DNA of 64,000 nt from Paraglaciecola sp. (lineage in GTDB: Bacteria; Pseudomonadota; Gammaproteobacteria; Enterobacterales; Alteromonadaceae): positions 1 to 64,000 of the forward strand of contig JAACSL010000006.1 in the NCBI GenBank assembly GCA_009993955.1. The letters are read 5' to 3'. Shown one piece after another: positions 36,356 to 46,207 of this stretch; the stretch's first letter is position 1; every line of letters begins with the position of its first letter. The notes beneath the pieces are model-generated. The model did not search any database. It was not told the origin of the DNA and saw only the letters and a program-made list of their open reading frames with translations. The position numbers and the translations under genes were made by a program.

Positions 36356-37135
36356 TTGATCGTTTGGACAGTTGCTAATCACAAAGGGGGCGTTGGTAAA
36401 ACCACCACAACCGTGACGATGGGCGGCTTGTTAGCACAAGCTGGCAACAAAGTGATCCTGGTTGATACTGATCCACAAGCTTCCATGAGTTACTACTTTG
36501 GCGTAGATTCAGAACAACTGGCGAGTAGTTTGTTTGATGTATTCATGCAGGCCAAAACGCTCACCAAAGACAATGTTTTGGATTGTCTGTGCCCCACCAA
36601 ATTAGATTCACTGTTCATCTTGCCGGCAACGATGGCCTTAGCAACATTGGATAGAAAACTAGGTACCCAAACAGGCATGGGCTTAATCTTAAAGCGCGCC
36701 CTGAATTTGGTTGCCGACGAATTCGACTGTGCCATCATAGACTGTCCGCCTGTGCTGGGCGTTTTGATGATCAATGCCTTGGCGGCCTGTGAACGCGTCG
36801 TAATACCAGTACAAACAGAATTTTTGGCCTTAAAAGGCCTTGAACGAATGATGCATTCACTTGAACTGATGCAAACCTCGTTGGGCAAGCAATTCGCCTA
36901 CACAATAGTACCAACTATGTATGATAGACGTGTTAATGCAGCGACAGATGCATATAAAACATTAAAAGACACCTATGGTGCGGCGGTATGGCCTGGCGTG
37001 ATTCCGGTGGATACTCGATTTCGTGATGCGAGTCAGGCACAAAGCCCGCCTTCACTGTACTGCCCTAAATCGCGAGGTGTATTTGCCTACGCGAAGTTAC
37101 TGAAATTTATTTTGGATTTGGATAGAAAAGTATGA
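36356..37135 (+). CDS. parC: ParA-family ATPase for polar chemotaxis arrays (ParC)
   Basis: The 259-residue ParA-like ATPase has a deviant Walker A (NHKGGVGKTTTTV), switch I VDTDPQASM and IIDCPPVLG. Position between cheB and the parP-like gene matches ParC of Vibrio, which drives polar placement and inheritance of the chemotaxis array; it is unrelated to topoisomerase IV ParC. The start is TTG at 36356 with TGAGG upstream. The stop overlaps the next start (ATGA). Confidence 0.88.
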   Translation: MIVWTVANHKGGVGKTTTTVTMGGLLAQAGNKVILVDTDPQASMSYYFGVDSEQLASSLFDVFMQAKTLTKDNVLDCLCPTKLDSLFILPATMALATLDRKLGTQTGMGLILKRALNLVADEFDCAIIDCPPVLGVLMINALAACERVVIPVQTEFLALKGLERMMHSLELMQTSLGKQFAYTIVPTMYDRRVNAATDAYKTLKDTYGAAVWPGVIPVDTRFRDASQAQSPPSLYCPKSRGVFAYAKLLKFILDLDRKV

Positions 37136-37836
37136 CAGGCAAACCATTTGCCAATGAAAACGTAATGGAAGACTACATGTCAGCGCTGTTGACAGAGACG
37201 ACCCTTGCCGAAGATTTACAAAAACAGGCTATTTCCCGTCTGCTTGAGACAGCCAAACCAGCAGCACGCAGTGAACCTTATGTTGCGCCTGCTGAGCCTA
37301 TCAACATTGAGATTAAAGTTCCCGCGTCAGAGGTCGACAAACAGGCTATCACTGCAAGTAAAAAGCTCAAGACAAAAAAGTTGCCTGTTGTTGACAGTGA
37401 GTTCCAGGCCTTATTTTTTGAAACAGCGGGCTTAACCCTCGCGGTGCCTTTGACAGAATTAGGTGGAATTCATCAGCTTGAAACTGTGAATCCCTTGTTT
37501 GGTAAACCGAGTTGGTTTAAAGGCGTGATGTTGCACAAAGAAGAAAAATTCAATGTAGTGGATAGTGCAAAATGGATAATGCCAGAAAAATCTGCTGAAA
37601 AGCTGGCAGAAACCACAAAATATCAATATCTTATACTATTAGATAACAGTGGTTGGGGACTCGCTTGCGAACGCCTAATCAGTACATCTGTGTTATTGCC
37701 AAGTGACGTTAAATGGCGAAGTGATGATGCCAAACGTCCATGGTTGGCAGGAATGGTTAAAAATAAAATGTGCGCCTTGATTAATGTGCAACAATTAGTT
37801 GCCATGTTGAATCAGGGGCTGAGCAGTAATGATTAG
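37132..37836 (+). CDS. parP: CheW-like array-localisation protein (ParP)
   Basis: The 234-residue protein has a variable N-terminal region (about 1-90, Ala/Lys-rich) and a divergent CheW-like domain (about 92-230, FQALFFETAGLTLAVPLTEL, then WFKGVM). This is the layout of Vibrio ParP, which binds ParC and CheA and ties arrays to the pole. ATGA overlap with parC and the cheW neighbour support the call. It could be loosely annotated as a CheW-domain protein. Confidence 0.85.
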   Translation: MTGKPFANENVMEDYMSALLTETTLAEDLQKQAISRLLETAKPAARSEPYVAPAEPINIEIKVPASEVDKQAITASKKLKTKKLPVVDSEFQALFFETAGLTLAVPLTELGGIHQLETVNPLFGKPSWFKGVMLHKEEKFNVVDSAKWIMPEKSAEKLAETTKYQYLILLDNSGWGLACERLISTSVLLPSDVKWRSDDAKRPWLAGMVKNKMCALINVQQLVAMLNQGLSSND

Positions 37837-37862
37837 CCCACACTAGGGTTGGAGCAAGTGCA

Positions 37863-38354
37863 ATGAGTGAGAAAAAAACCACAAGTAACAAAGTGACTGC
37901 TGGTGATGACGTATTGCAATGGGTTACCTATAAATTAGGTGAAGAAACCTATGGTATTAACGTTATGCAAGTGCAGGAAGTGCTGCGTTATACCGAAATT
38001 GCCCCGGTACCAGGTGCCCCAGATTATGTGCTCGGTATTATTAACCTGCGTGGCAATGTGGTAACGGTCATCGACACCCGTTCACGTTTTGGTTTACCAC
38101 CTTCTGAAATATCTGATAACAGCCGGATTGTGATCATCGAGTCAGATGATCAAGTGGTTGGTATCATGGTGGATAGTGTGGCTGAAGTGGTTTATCTGCG
38201 CTCCTCGGAAATTGACAGTGCGCCGAATGTGGGCACAGAAGAAAGCGCTAAATTCATTCAAGGCGTCAGTAATCGCGATGGACAGTTATTGATCTTGGTG
38301 GATTTGAATAAGCTTCTCAGTGACGATGAATGGGAAGAAATTACTAATATCTAA
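37863..38354 (+). CDS. cheW: Chemotaxis coupling protein CheW
   Basis: The 163-residue protein is a full CheW domain (VTYKLGEETYGINVMQVQEV, LGIINLRGNVVTVIDTR and the C-terminal LLILVDLNKLL). It couples receptors to CheA P5. It follows parP by 26 bases and has GGTTGGAG before the ATG. Confidence 0.95.
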   Translation: MSEKKTTSNKVTAGDDVLQWVTYKLGEETYGINVMQVQEVLRYTEIAPVPGAPDYVLGIINLRGNVVTVIDTRSRFGLPPSEISDNSRIVIIESDDQVVGIMVDSVAEVVYLRSSEIDSAPNVGTEESAKFIQGVSNRDGQLLILVDLNKLLSDDEWEEITNI

Positions 38355-38490
38355 ACATGGGCAAGGCAGTCTTAAATCAACTGAACTTGCGCAGTGTACT
38401 TTGTAATTCAACAGCTGAGGCATTGATGATGCAATCCGAGAGTCCGAGTGCATATTGGTGTTTCAGTCACGTCAAAATTAAGCAAGCACC

Positions 38491-38895
38491 ATGTCTTTGA
38501 CTTTGTTTATTGCCTTGGGTTTATTGATTGTTGCGGCCTTAGGTCTCCTTTTTTTCATCACATCAAAACAAAAATTCGCAATTTTGCAGAAACAACATGT
38601 ACAAGATAGCCAAGCTCTCGCTACCTTAAAAAGTCAAATTGCTGTTCTGCAGGACGAGATGCACGAAATGCACAGTGGCAATCACGCCATGAGCAAGAAA
38701 CTTAAAACGCTAATGACAGAGCTGCAAGCTTTGAATGAAAAGCAGCAGCAATTAGCGGAACAAGATCCACAAAGCCGCTTTTACCAATCAGCCGCCAAAC
38801 TTATCGCTTCTGGTGCTAGCCTCGAACAAGTCATGCAAGAATGTGATATTCCCCGCGCCGAAGCAGAATTACTGTTTAGCCTACACCAACGCTAA
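38491..38895 (+). CDS. DUF2802 membrane/coiled-coil protein of the che operon
   Basis: The 134-residue protein has one N-terminal membrane helix (about 3-24), a coiled coil rich in Gln, Lys and Leu (about 28-95) and a small C-terminal helical domain (KLIASGASLEQVMQECDIPRAEAELL) resembling a helix-turn-helix. It matches the DUF2802 family, often found after cheW in gammaproteobacteria, whose function is unknown to me. Its ATG lies 136 bases after cheW with no strong ribosome-binding site. Three short repeats of ACGCTAAA follow around the stop. Confidence 0.8.
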   Translation: MSLTLFIALGLLIVAALGLLFFITSKQKFAILQKQHVQDSQALATLKSQIAVLQDEMHEMHSGNHAMSKKLKTLMTELQALNEKQQQLAEQDPQSRFYQSAAKLIASGASLEQVMQECDIPRAEAELLFSLHQR

Positions 38896-39009
38896 AACGC
38901 TAAAACGCTAATTCGTTAAACTGGTTTAATCCCGCAGCACAGCATTGTTGTCAAGGTGTATGCCTTGGTTTTCCAATTTCACTAACACAGACGTAGGTAA
39001 AATTCATTT

Positions 39010-39025
39010 AGACGTCTAGACGTAA
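39010..39025 (+). promoter_or_regulatory. MetJ operator (two tandem met boxes)
   Basis: AGACGTCT (39010-39017) is the perfect consensus met box and AGACGTAA (39018-39025) follows with no gap. Tandem 8-bp boxes are the binding mode of MetJ with S-adenosylmethionine. It lies 66 bases before the metA ATG and adjoins a possible -35 (TTGACT at 39031-39036), so repression of metA is expected. Confidence 0.9.
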
Positions 39026-39091
39026 AGATGTTGACTTTTGCAGGCGATTAAGCGACATTCCCGTCATTGCTTTTAGCTCCTTGGAGTCCTT

Positions 39092-40012
39092 ATGCCTATT
39101 CGTATCCCCGCTGAACTACCTGCACAAAATGTCTTAAGTAATGAAAACATCTTTGTCATGGATTCGATGCGGGCGGCACATCAGGATATTCGGCCGCTGG
39201 AAGTGGGCATATTAAATTTGATGCCAAATAAAGAAGAGACGGAAGTACAGTTTTTGCGCTTGCTGTCAAATACACCTTTGCAAATCAATATCGATTTAAT
39301 TCGCATCGATGATCAAGCACCGAAAAATACCTCAAAAGCGCACATGGATGCCTTCTATCGAAATTTTGAAGAAGTAGCGAACAAAAAATACGATGGTTTG
39401 ATTGTTACCGGTGCGCCCTTGGCTCACCTTGCTTATGAAGATGTGAAGTATTGGGACAGAATGCAGGTTGTTCTTGATTGGGCGCGACGTCATGTACAAT
39501 CTACTCTGTTTTCATGTTGGGCCGCCCATGCCGCCATTTATCACTTTTATGGCATTAATCGGTATTTGCGTGCAGATAAACTCAGTGGCGTGTTTCCTTT
39601 GCAGGTACAGGATGAGCACGATGAATTATTACGCGGTTTTGACCCAACCTTTTATGCACCACATTCACGTTTTGGCGAGATTTCAATTGAGCAGTACGAG
39701 AGTGTTAAAGAGCTCAAAGTTCTGGCTAGTTCAGCCCAAGTCGGCGCCTATGTGATTGCTAGTCAGGATAAACGCTTAGTATTTGTTACTGGGCATCCCG
39801 AATATGATCCAGACAGTTTGAGGCAGGAGTATCAGCGAGATCTGGCGGCAGGCCTGGCACCGCAAGTGCCCGCTAACTATTTTCCTGACGACGATCCAAA
39901 TCAAACTCCATTGGTGAAATGGCGCGCCCATGGCAGTTTGCTGTTCACCAACTGGTTGAATTATTATGTGTACCAAAACACGCCTTATGATTTAGCGTCT
40001 TTGTCCGCTTAA
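39092..40012 (+). CDS. metA: Homoserine O-succinyltransferase MetA
   Basis: MetA makes O-succinyl (or O-acetyl) homoserine, the first committed step of methionine synthesis. The 306-residue product has the family N-terminus ([11 protein letters not shown]), the catalytic Cys in [11 protein letters not shown] (about 142) and the catalytic His/Glu in TGHPEYD (about 235-237). CTTGGAG precedes the ATG. Whether it uses succinyl- or acetyl-CoA cannot be read reliably here. Confidence 0.95.
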   Translation: MPIRIPAELPAQNVLSNENIFVMDSMRAAHQDIRPLEVGILNLMPNKEETEVQFLRLLSNTPLQINIDLIRIDDQAPKNTSKAHMDAFYRNFEEVANKKYDGLIVTGAPLAHLAYEDVKYWDRMQVVLDWARRHVQSTLFSCWAAHAAIYHFYGINRYLRADKLSGVFPLQVQDEHDELLRGFDPTFYAPHSRFGEISIEQYESVKELKVLASSAQVGAYVIASQDKRLVFVTGHPEYDPDSLRQEYQRDLAAGLAPQVPANYFPDDDPNQTPLVKWRAHGSLLFTNWLNYYVYQNTPYDLASLSA

Positions 40013-40055
40013 CTTATGTGCTTTACTGTTACCTTATTTTAGTAGGAAGGCTTTT

Positions 40056-41114
40056 TTGACTGAACTAACCAAGCTCCAACAACTTCAGCGAGCTGCAGAG
40101 CAGCGTATTTTGATCTTGGATGGAGCCATGGGCACCATGATCCAGCAACACCAATTGCAGGAACAAGATTATCGCGGTGAACGCTTCGCAGATTGGAACT
40201 CAGATTTAAAGGGCAACAACGATTTGTTGAGCCTAACTCAGCCACAAATTATCTATGATATTCACTGCGCCTATCTGACTGCCGGTGCGGATATCATCGA
40301 AACCAATACCTTCAATGCCACCACGATTTCCATGGCTGACTATCACATGCAGTCACTTGCCAAGGAAATCAATATCGAAGCTGCTAAGATCGCCCGTAAG
40401 GCTGCGGATACCTTCACTGCACAAACTCCAGATAAACCACGTTTTGTTGCAGGTGTGTTGGGCCCAACCAGCCGTACGGCTTCCATTTCTCCCGACGTTA
40501 ACGACCCTGGTAAGCGTAATGTTAGTTTTGATGAGCTAGTGGAAGCGTATGTCGAAGCTACTCATGGCTTGATCGCAGGTGGTAGCGATTTAATCTTAAT
40601 CGAGACCATCTTCGATACCTTAAATGCTAAGGCCGCCGCTTTTGCCGTCGAGACCGTGTTTGAAGCACTAGGCTTGCGCTTACCGGTGATGATATCCGGA
40701 ACCATTACCGATGCTTCAGGCCGCACCTTGTCAGGTCAAACAGCCGAGGCATTTTATTATTCGATGAACCACATCAGTCCATTTTCCATGGGCTTGAATT
40801 GTGCCTTGGGCCCCGATTTACTGCGGCAATATGTGGATGATATTGCCCAAGTTGCTGAATGTTTAGTGTCTGCTCACCCTAATGCAGGTCTGCCCAATGA
40901 ATTTGGTGAGTACGATATGCAAAGTGCTGAAATGGCAAGCCACATTCAAGAGTGGGCCGAGTCAGGTTTATTAAATATTGTGGGCGGTTGCTGCGGTAGC
41001 ACCCCAGAACATATCGCCGCGATGGCTCAGGCCGTCAAACATTGTTCACCACGAAAGGTAGTGCAACTGCCTGTAAGAATGCGTTTATCTGGCCTTGAGC
41101 CCTTCGTCCACTAG
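40056..41114 (+). CDS. metH: Methionine synthase MetH, homocysteine-binding module (separate polypeptide)
   Basis: This 352-residue protein equals the first module of cobalamin-dependent MetH. It has [12 protein letters not shown] at the N-terminus and the zinc-binding cysteines in GLNCALGPD and [12 protein letters not shown]. It ends at [10 protein letters not shown] then TAG, exactly in the linker between the homocysteine and folate modules. The following ORF continues in the same frame with the rest of the enzyme after 9 bases. The start is TTG at 40056, with TAGGAAGG upstream. All zinc ligands are present, so the two parts may work as a complex. Confidence 0.88.
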   Translation: MTELTKLQQLQRAAEQRILILDGAMGTMIQQHQLQEQDYRGERFADWNSDLKGNNDLLSLTQPQIIYDIHCAYLTAGADIIETNTFNATTISMADYHMQSLAKEINIEAAKIARKAADTFTAQTPDKPRFVAGVLGPTSRTASISPDVNDPGKRNVSFDELVEAYVEATHGLIAGGSDLILIETIFDTLNAKAAAFAVETVFEALGLRLPVMISGTITDASGRTLSGQTAEAFYYSMNHISPFSMGLNCALGPDLLRQYVDDIAQVAECLVSAHPNAGLPNEFGEYDMQSAEMASHIQEWAESGLLNIVGGCCGSTPEHIAAMAQAVKHCSPRKVVQLPVRMRLSGLEPFVH

Positions 41115-41123
41115 GTCATATTC

Positions 41124-43775
41124 ATGTCTTATACTGAGTTAGAAAATACCCCAGTCGAACCAGTCGTCAGCGCCTTTATTAACGTGGGTGAACGAACCAA
41201 CGTGACAGGCTCGGCGATGTTCAAACGACTCATTTTAGATGGCAATTACGAACAAGCATTGGATGTTGCCCGCCAACAAGTTGAAAACGGTGCGCAAATC
41301 ATCGACATCAACATGGATGAGGCCATGTTGGATTCCCAAGCAGCAATGACACGCTTTTTGAATCTGATTGCCTCAGAACCCGACATTTCGCGTGTACCCA
41401 TCATGATTGATTCGTCTAAATGGTCGGTGATTGAAGCGGGATTAAAATGCGTGCAGGGCAAATGTATTGTTAATTCCATCAGCTTAAAAGAAGGCGAAGC
41501 AAGCTTTCTGCATCAAGCCAAATTGATAAAACGCTACGGAGCCGCTGCGGTAGTGATGGCTTTTGATGAAGTAGGGCAGGCGGATACCGAAGCGCGCAAA
41601 GTCGAAATCTGTCAACGCAGCTACAAGATCTTAACTGAAAAAGTCGGTTTTCCTCCTCAAGATATTATCTTCGATCCGAATATTTTTGCCGTGGCCACTG
41701 GGATTGAAGAACACAACAATTACGCGTTAGATTTTATTAATGCTACCCGCCGCATCAAACAAACACTACCCCATGCCCATGTTTCCGGTGGCTTGTCGAA
41801 TGTATCGTTCTCCTTTCGTGGCAATAACCCTGTGCGCGAAGCCATGCACTCGGTATTTTTGTATCATGCCATCAAAGCGGGGATGGATATGGCCATTGTC
41901 AACGCGGGACAATTGGCGGTTTACGATGAAATTCCTGAAGAATTACGCATTGCCGTAGAGGATGTGATTTTAAATCGTCATCCGCAAGCGACCGATAATC
42001 TGCTGGCCTTGGCACCCAAATACCAAGGGGCAGGGATCAGTCAAGTAAAAGACAATCTTGAATGGCGTGAATTGCCCGTCAACAAACGTCTCGAATATGC
42101 CTTAGTGCGCGGTATCATGGACTTTATCGAGCAAGATACCGAAGAAGCGAGGCTTGCGGCCGACAAACCCTTGCACGTTATTGAAGGCCCATTAATGGAT
42201 GGCATGAACGTGGTGGGTGACTTGTTTGGTGAGGGCAAGATGTTCCTCCCGCAGGTGGTAAAATCTGCACGTGTCATGAAAAAAGCCGTGGCCTATCTCA
42301 ATCCCTTTATTGAACTAGAAAAAGATCAAGGGAGTTCAAACGGTAAGATCCTCTTGGCGACGGTGAAGGGGGATGTACACGACATCGGCAAAAATATTGT
42401 GGGCGTGGTGTTGCAGTGCAATAACTTTGAGATTATCGACCTCGGTGTCATGGTGCCTTGTGCAAAAATTCTGCAGGTGGCCAAAGATGAAAATGTCGAC
42501 ATGATTGGTTTATCTGGCCTTATTACCCCGTCCTTGGATGAGATGGTGCATGTGGCCAAAGAAATGCAGCGTTTGAATTTTGACTTGCCCCTATTAATCG
42601 GTGGTGCCACTACTTCTAAGGCGCATACAGCGGTTAAAATTGAAGAGCATTATCATGCCCCTGTTGTTTATGTACCTAACGCAAGCCGCGCGGTTGGGGT
42701 GTGCCAAAAGTTGATCAAAGCTGAGAGTCGCGCCGAATTTGCCGCTTATCTAAGTGAAGATTACACCAAGGTGCGTATTCAACACGCCAACAAACAACCT
42801 CGCACCTTACCGGTGACCTTGGAACACGCAAGAGCCAACGCCTTCAGCTGTGACTGGGCGAATTACACGCCGCCGCAGCCAGCGTTTACTGGCCGTCGAG
42901 AGGTGAAGGTCGACTTGGATACGCTGCGTCCTTATATTGATTGGACGCCGTTTTTCTTAACGTGGTCACTGGCCGGAAAGTACCCGCGCATTTTGCAAGA
43001 CGAGGTGGTGGGTAAAGAGGCACAAAGTTTATTTAACGATGCCCAGGCACTGCTTAATGAGTTGTGCGCCAATCAGCAGTTACAAGCCAAAGGTGCTGTG
43101 GGGATTTTTCCGGCTAACAGCATCGGTGATGACATAGAAATTTACGCGGATGAACAGCGCCAAACGGTGTTACATACCGCCCATCATTTGCGCCAGCAAA
43201 CCCACAAGCCAAATGGTCCCAATTACTGCTTGAGCGATTTTATTGCACCAAAAACATCAGGTAAGGCCGATTACCTTGGCGCCTTCGCGGTAACTGCTGG
43301 GATCGGTGAAGATGAGTTGGCCCAAGGTTATATTGATCATGGTGACGACTACAATGGCATTATGGTGAAGGCCATTGCTGACCGTTTAGCAGAAGCCTTT
43401 GCTGAATATTTACATGAGCAAGTACGCAAAGAATTGTGGGCGTATGCGCAACAAGAAGCGCTTTCCAATGACGAACTCATTCGTGAAAAATATCAGGGTA
43501 TTCGTCCTGCACCTGGCTATGCAGCCTGTCCAGAACACACTGAAAAACAGCTCATTTGGGATCTACTCGACGCCGAGCAGCTAACCGGTATGCGTTTAAC
43601 GGAAAGTTACGCTATGTGGCCGGGGGCTTCGGTGTCTGGTTTCTATTTTTCACACCCGCAGAGTCGTTATTTTGCCGTGGCGCAAATCCAAGCTGACCAG
43701 CTTCAAGACTATGCAAAACGTAAAAAATGGAGCATAGATGAGGCGCAAAAATGGCTTGCACCGAATTTAGCCTAA
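41124..43775 (+). CDS. metH: Methionine synthase MetH, folate/cobalamin/activation modules
   Basis: This 883-residue protein begins in the linker and contains the folate-binding barrel ([16 protein letters not shown], about 20-35), the cobalamin cap and B12 domain with the base-off motif DVHDIGKN (His axial ligand, about 417), then the S-adenosylmethionine reactivation domain ([15 protein letters not shown] and [19 protein letters not shown]). Together with the upstream ORF it sums to about the 1227 residues of E. coli MetH. An in-frame TAG and a new ATG separate them; TAGG lies upstream of the ATG as a possible ribosome-binding site. No residue loss is evident at the junction. Confidence 0.9.
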   Translation: MSYTELENTPVEPVVSAFINVGERTNVTGSAMFKRLILDGNYEQALDVARQQVENGAQIIDINMDEAMLDSQAAMTRFLNLIASEPDISRVPIMIDSSKWSVIEAGLKCVQGKCIVNSISLKEGEASFLHQAKLIKRYGAAAVVMAFDEVGQADTEARKVEICQRSYKILTEKVGFPPQDIIFDPNIFAVATGIEEHNNYALDFINATRRIKQTLPHAHVSGGLSNVSFSFRGNNPVREAMHSVFLYHAIKAGMDMAIVNAGQLAVYDEIPEELRIAVEDVILNRHPQATDNLLALAPKYQGAGISQVKDNLEWRELPVNKRLEYALVRGIMDFIEQDTEEARLAADKPLHVIEGPLMDGMNVVGDLFGEGKMFLPQVVKSARVMKKAVAYLNPFIELEKDQGSSNGKILLATVKGDVHDIGKNIVGVVLQCNNFEIIDLGVMVPCAKILQVAKDENVDMIGLSGLITPSLDEMVHVAKEMQRLNFDLPLLIGGATTSKAHTAVKIEEHYHAPVVYVPNASRAVGVCQKLIKAESRAEFAAYLSEDYTKVRIQHANKQPRTLPVTLEHARANAFSCDWANYTPPQPAFTGRREVKVDLDTLRPYIDWTPFFLTWSLAGKYPRILQDEVVGKEAQSLFNDAQALLNELCANQQLQAKGAVGIFPANSIGDDIEIYADEQRQTVLHTAHHLRQQTHKPNGPNYCLSDFIAPKTSGKADYLGAFAVTAGIGEDELAQGYIDHGDDYNGIMVKAIADRLAEAFAEYLHEQVRKELWAYAQQEALSNDELIREKYQGIRPAPGYAACPEHTEKQLIWDLLDAEQLTGMRLTESYAMWPGASVSGFYFSHPQSRYFAVAQIQADQLQDYAKRKKWSIDEAQKWLAPNLA

Positions 43776-43790
43776 TCAGGGGGCAGAAGC

Positions 43791-44375
43791 ATGGAAAAGC
43801 CCTTTAGCCAAGCATGTGAAAACAACAAAGCCCCCATTTTGGCGGTGCTCAAAGAAGTATTAAAGTATGCAAATGCAGTGTTAGAAATTGGTTCCGGCAC
43901 GGGGCAGCATGCTGTACATTTTGCCCCATGTTTGCCACATTTGCGTTGGTATTGCAGTGATGTAGAAGCTAATCACGCAGGCATTAATGCTTGGTTTAAT
44001 GAATTTCCTGCCGCCAATTTAATCGCTCCATGTCGTTTGATGCTGGGTCTCGATCCTTGGCCAAACCTCGATGTGGATGCCATTTATACCGCCAATACCA
44101 CCCACATTATGCAAAACCATGAAGTCAAATTAATGATGGAATTGGTGCAACAACACTTGCCTATCGGCGGTGTGTTTTGCCAATACGGACCGTTTCGTCA
44201 AGGTGGTGAGTTTTCTAGTCAAAGTAACCGTGATTTTGATCAAAGTTTACGTGAACGAGGATACGGTGGGGTACAAGATGTTGACACCCTAAAAGGGTGG
44301 GCTAAAGGCTTAGCCCTCACGGCTAAAATGGCCATGCCGGCTAATAATCTATGCCTGATTTGGCATAAGGTTTAG
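43791..44375 (+). CDS. DUF938 family SAM-dependent methyltransferase-like protein
   Basis: The 194-residue protein has a class I methyltransferase fold: motif I VLEIGSGTGQHAVHFA (about 31-46), acidic motif II YCSDVEANH, and the family-specific ANTTHIMQN. It matches DUF938, whose substrate is not known. It follows metH by 15 bases and may be in the same transcript. Confidence 0.85.
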   Translation: MEKPFSQACENNKAPILAVLKEVLKYANAVLEIGSGTGQHAVHFAPCLPHLRWYCSDVEANHAGINAWFNEFPAANLIAPCRLMLGLDPWPNLDVDAIYTANTTHIMQNHEVKLMMELVQQHLPIGGVFCQYGPFRQGGEFSSQSNRDFDQSLRERGYGGVQDVDTLKGWAKGLALTAKMAMPANNLCLIWHKV

Positions 44376-44411
44376 TCTTAGCAATCCTTTAACCGTAAAA
44401 CGCAAGTCAAG

Positions 44412-45608
44412 CTAATCGTCACTTTCCTCACCACTGCTTTTTCTAAACGGCAGCAGTTTGTCTGCATCTTGTTTATACGCCTGAATTTCTGGCGTTTCGC
44501 TGTCAATAAAACGTGAAACAGCATCATGAAAGGCTAATTCTTTGAGATGATGGTTGGAATAGCAATATGTGGGTTCAAAACCGCGCAGAATTTTATGTTC
44601 TCCTTGGGTGCCGGGATTGAAACAGCTTATGTTTTGCTCAATACAAAACTCAATTCCTTGGTAGTAACAACATTCAAAATGCAGTTGATCTATGTCTTCA
44701 ATTGCCCCCCAATAACGACCATTAAGCTGATGTTGGTCATATAGAAACAGCGCACCAGCCAGCGGACAATTATCTCGATAGGCCAACACTAATAGTAAAT
44801 TATCGCTCATGCTTGAGAGCAGTTGCGTGAAAAAAGCTTGGTTTAGATAACCTTGGTGGCCACTGCGTTTAAGATACGTTTGCTGATAACATTGGTAAAA
44901 AAAGTCCATGTCGTCTGCCATTATCGCTGCGCCATGCATGCGTTTAATAACGATGCCTTGGTTGTCAACTTTCCTGCGTTCCGCGCGAATGCTTTTGCGC
45001 TTCCTAGCATTCAAACCGAGCAAAAATTCGTCAAAACTAGTGTAATTACGGTTGTACCATTGGAATTGCACAGATAAACGCATCAATTGTTGTTGTGCCT
45101 GAAGCAACTCACTAAGGGGGTTATCCACAAACAGCCAATGCATGGATGATAGACCCTCAGCAATCAACTTCTCATCCAAAATTTTACAAGCATAAGCTAC
45201 GATAGCACTCAGGTCTTGCCGCACACTGAGAATTCGCGGACCCGTCACCGGAGTAAAGGGAATGGCGCATATCAGTTTGGGATAATAGTTCAGACCATAC
45301 TGGCGATAGGTATTTGCCCAAGCAAAATCGAATACGTACTCACCGTAGCTGTGGGTTTTTTTGTATAGTGGTAAGATGGCAACAGGTCGTTTGTGTTGGA
45401 ATATGATCAAGTGCGAAGGGGACCATCCAGTGTTTGCGCCCACTGAACCTGAGGCTTCAATGGCATGCAGAAAAGAATATTGGCACAGGGGGCTCGCAAA
45501 CGCCGCGCAAGCTTGCCAGGTGTCTCGGCCGATTTGCTCGATACTGTGCACAAACTGATGACTGTAAGCGTCTTTCAAATTAGCGAATCTCTCTGAATAT
45601 ATGAACAA
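44412..45608 (-). CDS. COG3146/DUF482 GNAT-type protein
   Basis: The protein of up to 398 residues is of the FemAB/GNAT-like COG3146 family, with motifs GSVGANTGWSPSHL, VTGPRIL, LNARKRKSIRAERRKV and the C-terminal FNPGTQGEHKILRGFEP. The family is annotated as predicted N-acetyltransferase; the substrate is unknown. The start is unclear: the frame opens at a TTG (45608) only five bases from the divergent recX ATG, and a GTG at 45551 would leave room for promoters. Neither has a good ribosome-binding site. Confidence 0.82.
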   Translation of the reverse strand: MFIYSERFANLKDAYSHQFVHSIEQIGRDTWQACAAFASPLCQYSFLHAIEASGSVGANTGWSPSHLIIFQHKRPVAILPLYKKTHSYGEYVFDFAWANTYRQYGLNYYPKLICAIPFTPVTGPRILSVRQDLSAIVAYACKILDEKLIAEGLSSMHWLFVDNPLSELLQAQQQLMRLSVQFQWYNRNYTSFDEFLLGLNARKRKSIRAERRKVDNQGIVIKRMHGAAIMADDMDFFYQCYQQTYLKRSGHQGYLNQAFFTQLLSSMSDNLLLVLAYRDNCPLAGALFLYDQHQLNGRYWGAIEDIDQLHFECCYYQGIEFCIEQNISCFNPGTQGEHKILRGFEPTYCYSNHHLKELAFHDAVSRFIDSETPEIQAYKQDADKLLPFRKSSGEESDD

Positions 45609-45613
45609 CTAAA

Positions 45614-46078
45614 ATGATGATAAATGACCCGAGTGATCCCCAGACTATAAAGTATACCATTACACGTTTGCTAGCTAGCCGTGAACATAGCCGTCATGAA
45701 CTGCTGATAAAATTACAACAGCGTCAATTCGATACTCAAACGTGCATAGAATGGATCGAAAAATTTGCCGACGCAGATATTCAAAGTGACCATCGTTTTG
45801 CCGAAATGTTATTGCGTAGCCGTGTGCAAAAGGGGCAGGGAGAGCTCGCTTTGCGCCAAGAGTGTGCCTCACACAAATTGCCCGAAGATTTAGTGCAAAC
45901 GCTGCTTGACGCTATGCAAATAGATTGGTTTGAACAAGCGTTAGCGGTGGCGCAGAAAAAAACCAAAGGACAGCTGCTGCCCTCTCTTAAAGATCAGCAA
46001 AAGCTTTATCGGTTTATGGCGCAACGAGGCTTTTCGTCGGAACAAATTCGCTATGCAATTCAAAACATTAAGCAGTGA
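45614..46078 (+). CDS. recX: RecA regulator RecX
   Basis: RecX inhibits RecA filament growth. The 154-residue product is made of the three-helix repeats typical of the family (RLLASREHSRHELLIKLQQR, RFAEMLLRSRVQKGQG, FMAQRGFSSEQIRYAI). In most relatives recX lies directly after recA; here the neighbour is the divergent COG3146 gene and recA is not in the window. alaS follows after 129 bases. Two ATGs (45614 and 45617) are possible starts. Confidence 0.9.
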   Translation: MMINDPSDPQTIKYTITRLLASREHSRHELLIKLQQRQFDTQTCIEWIEKFADADIQSDHRFAEMLLRSRVQKGQGELALRQECASHKLPEDLVQTLLDAMQIDWFEQALAVAQKKTKGQLLPSLKDQQKLYRFMAQRGFSSEQIRYAIQNIKQ

Positions 46079-46207
46079 ATTAAGGCCTTAACAACGCGCC
46101 CTGAAACATGATACTGTTATGCCCTCCAACGCCGTGTCTAGGCATCAGCTCAGCACGCCGGGTAAGCCTTTTAACCCAATTGAACTATGCACTTGTCAGG
46201 ATTGTAA

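Noticed and set aside
38357-38500. 47-codon ORF between cheW and the DUF2802 gene
   Set aside because: No ribosome-binding site, composition unlike a protein gene, and it overlaps the start of the DUF2802 gene.
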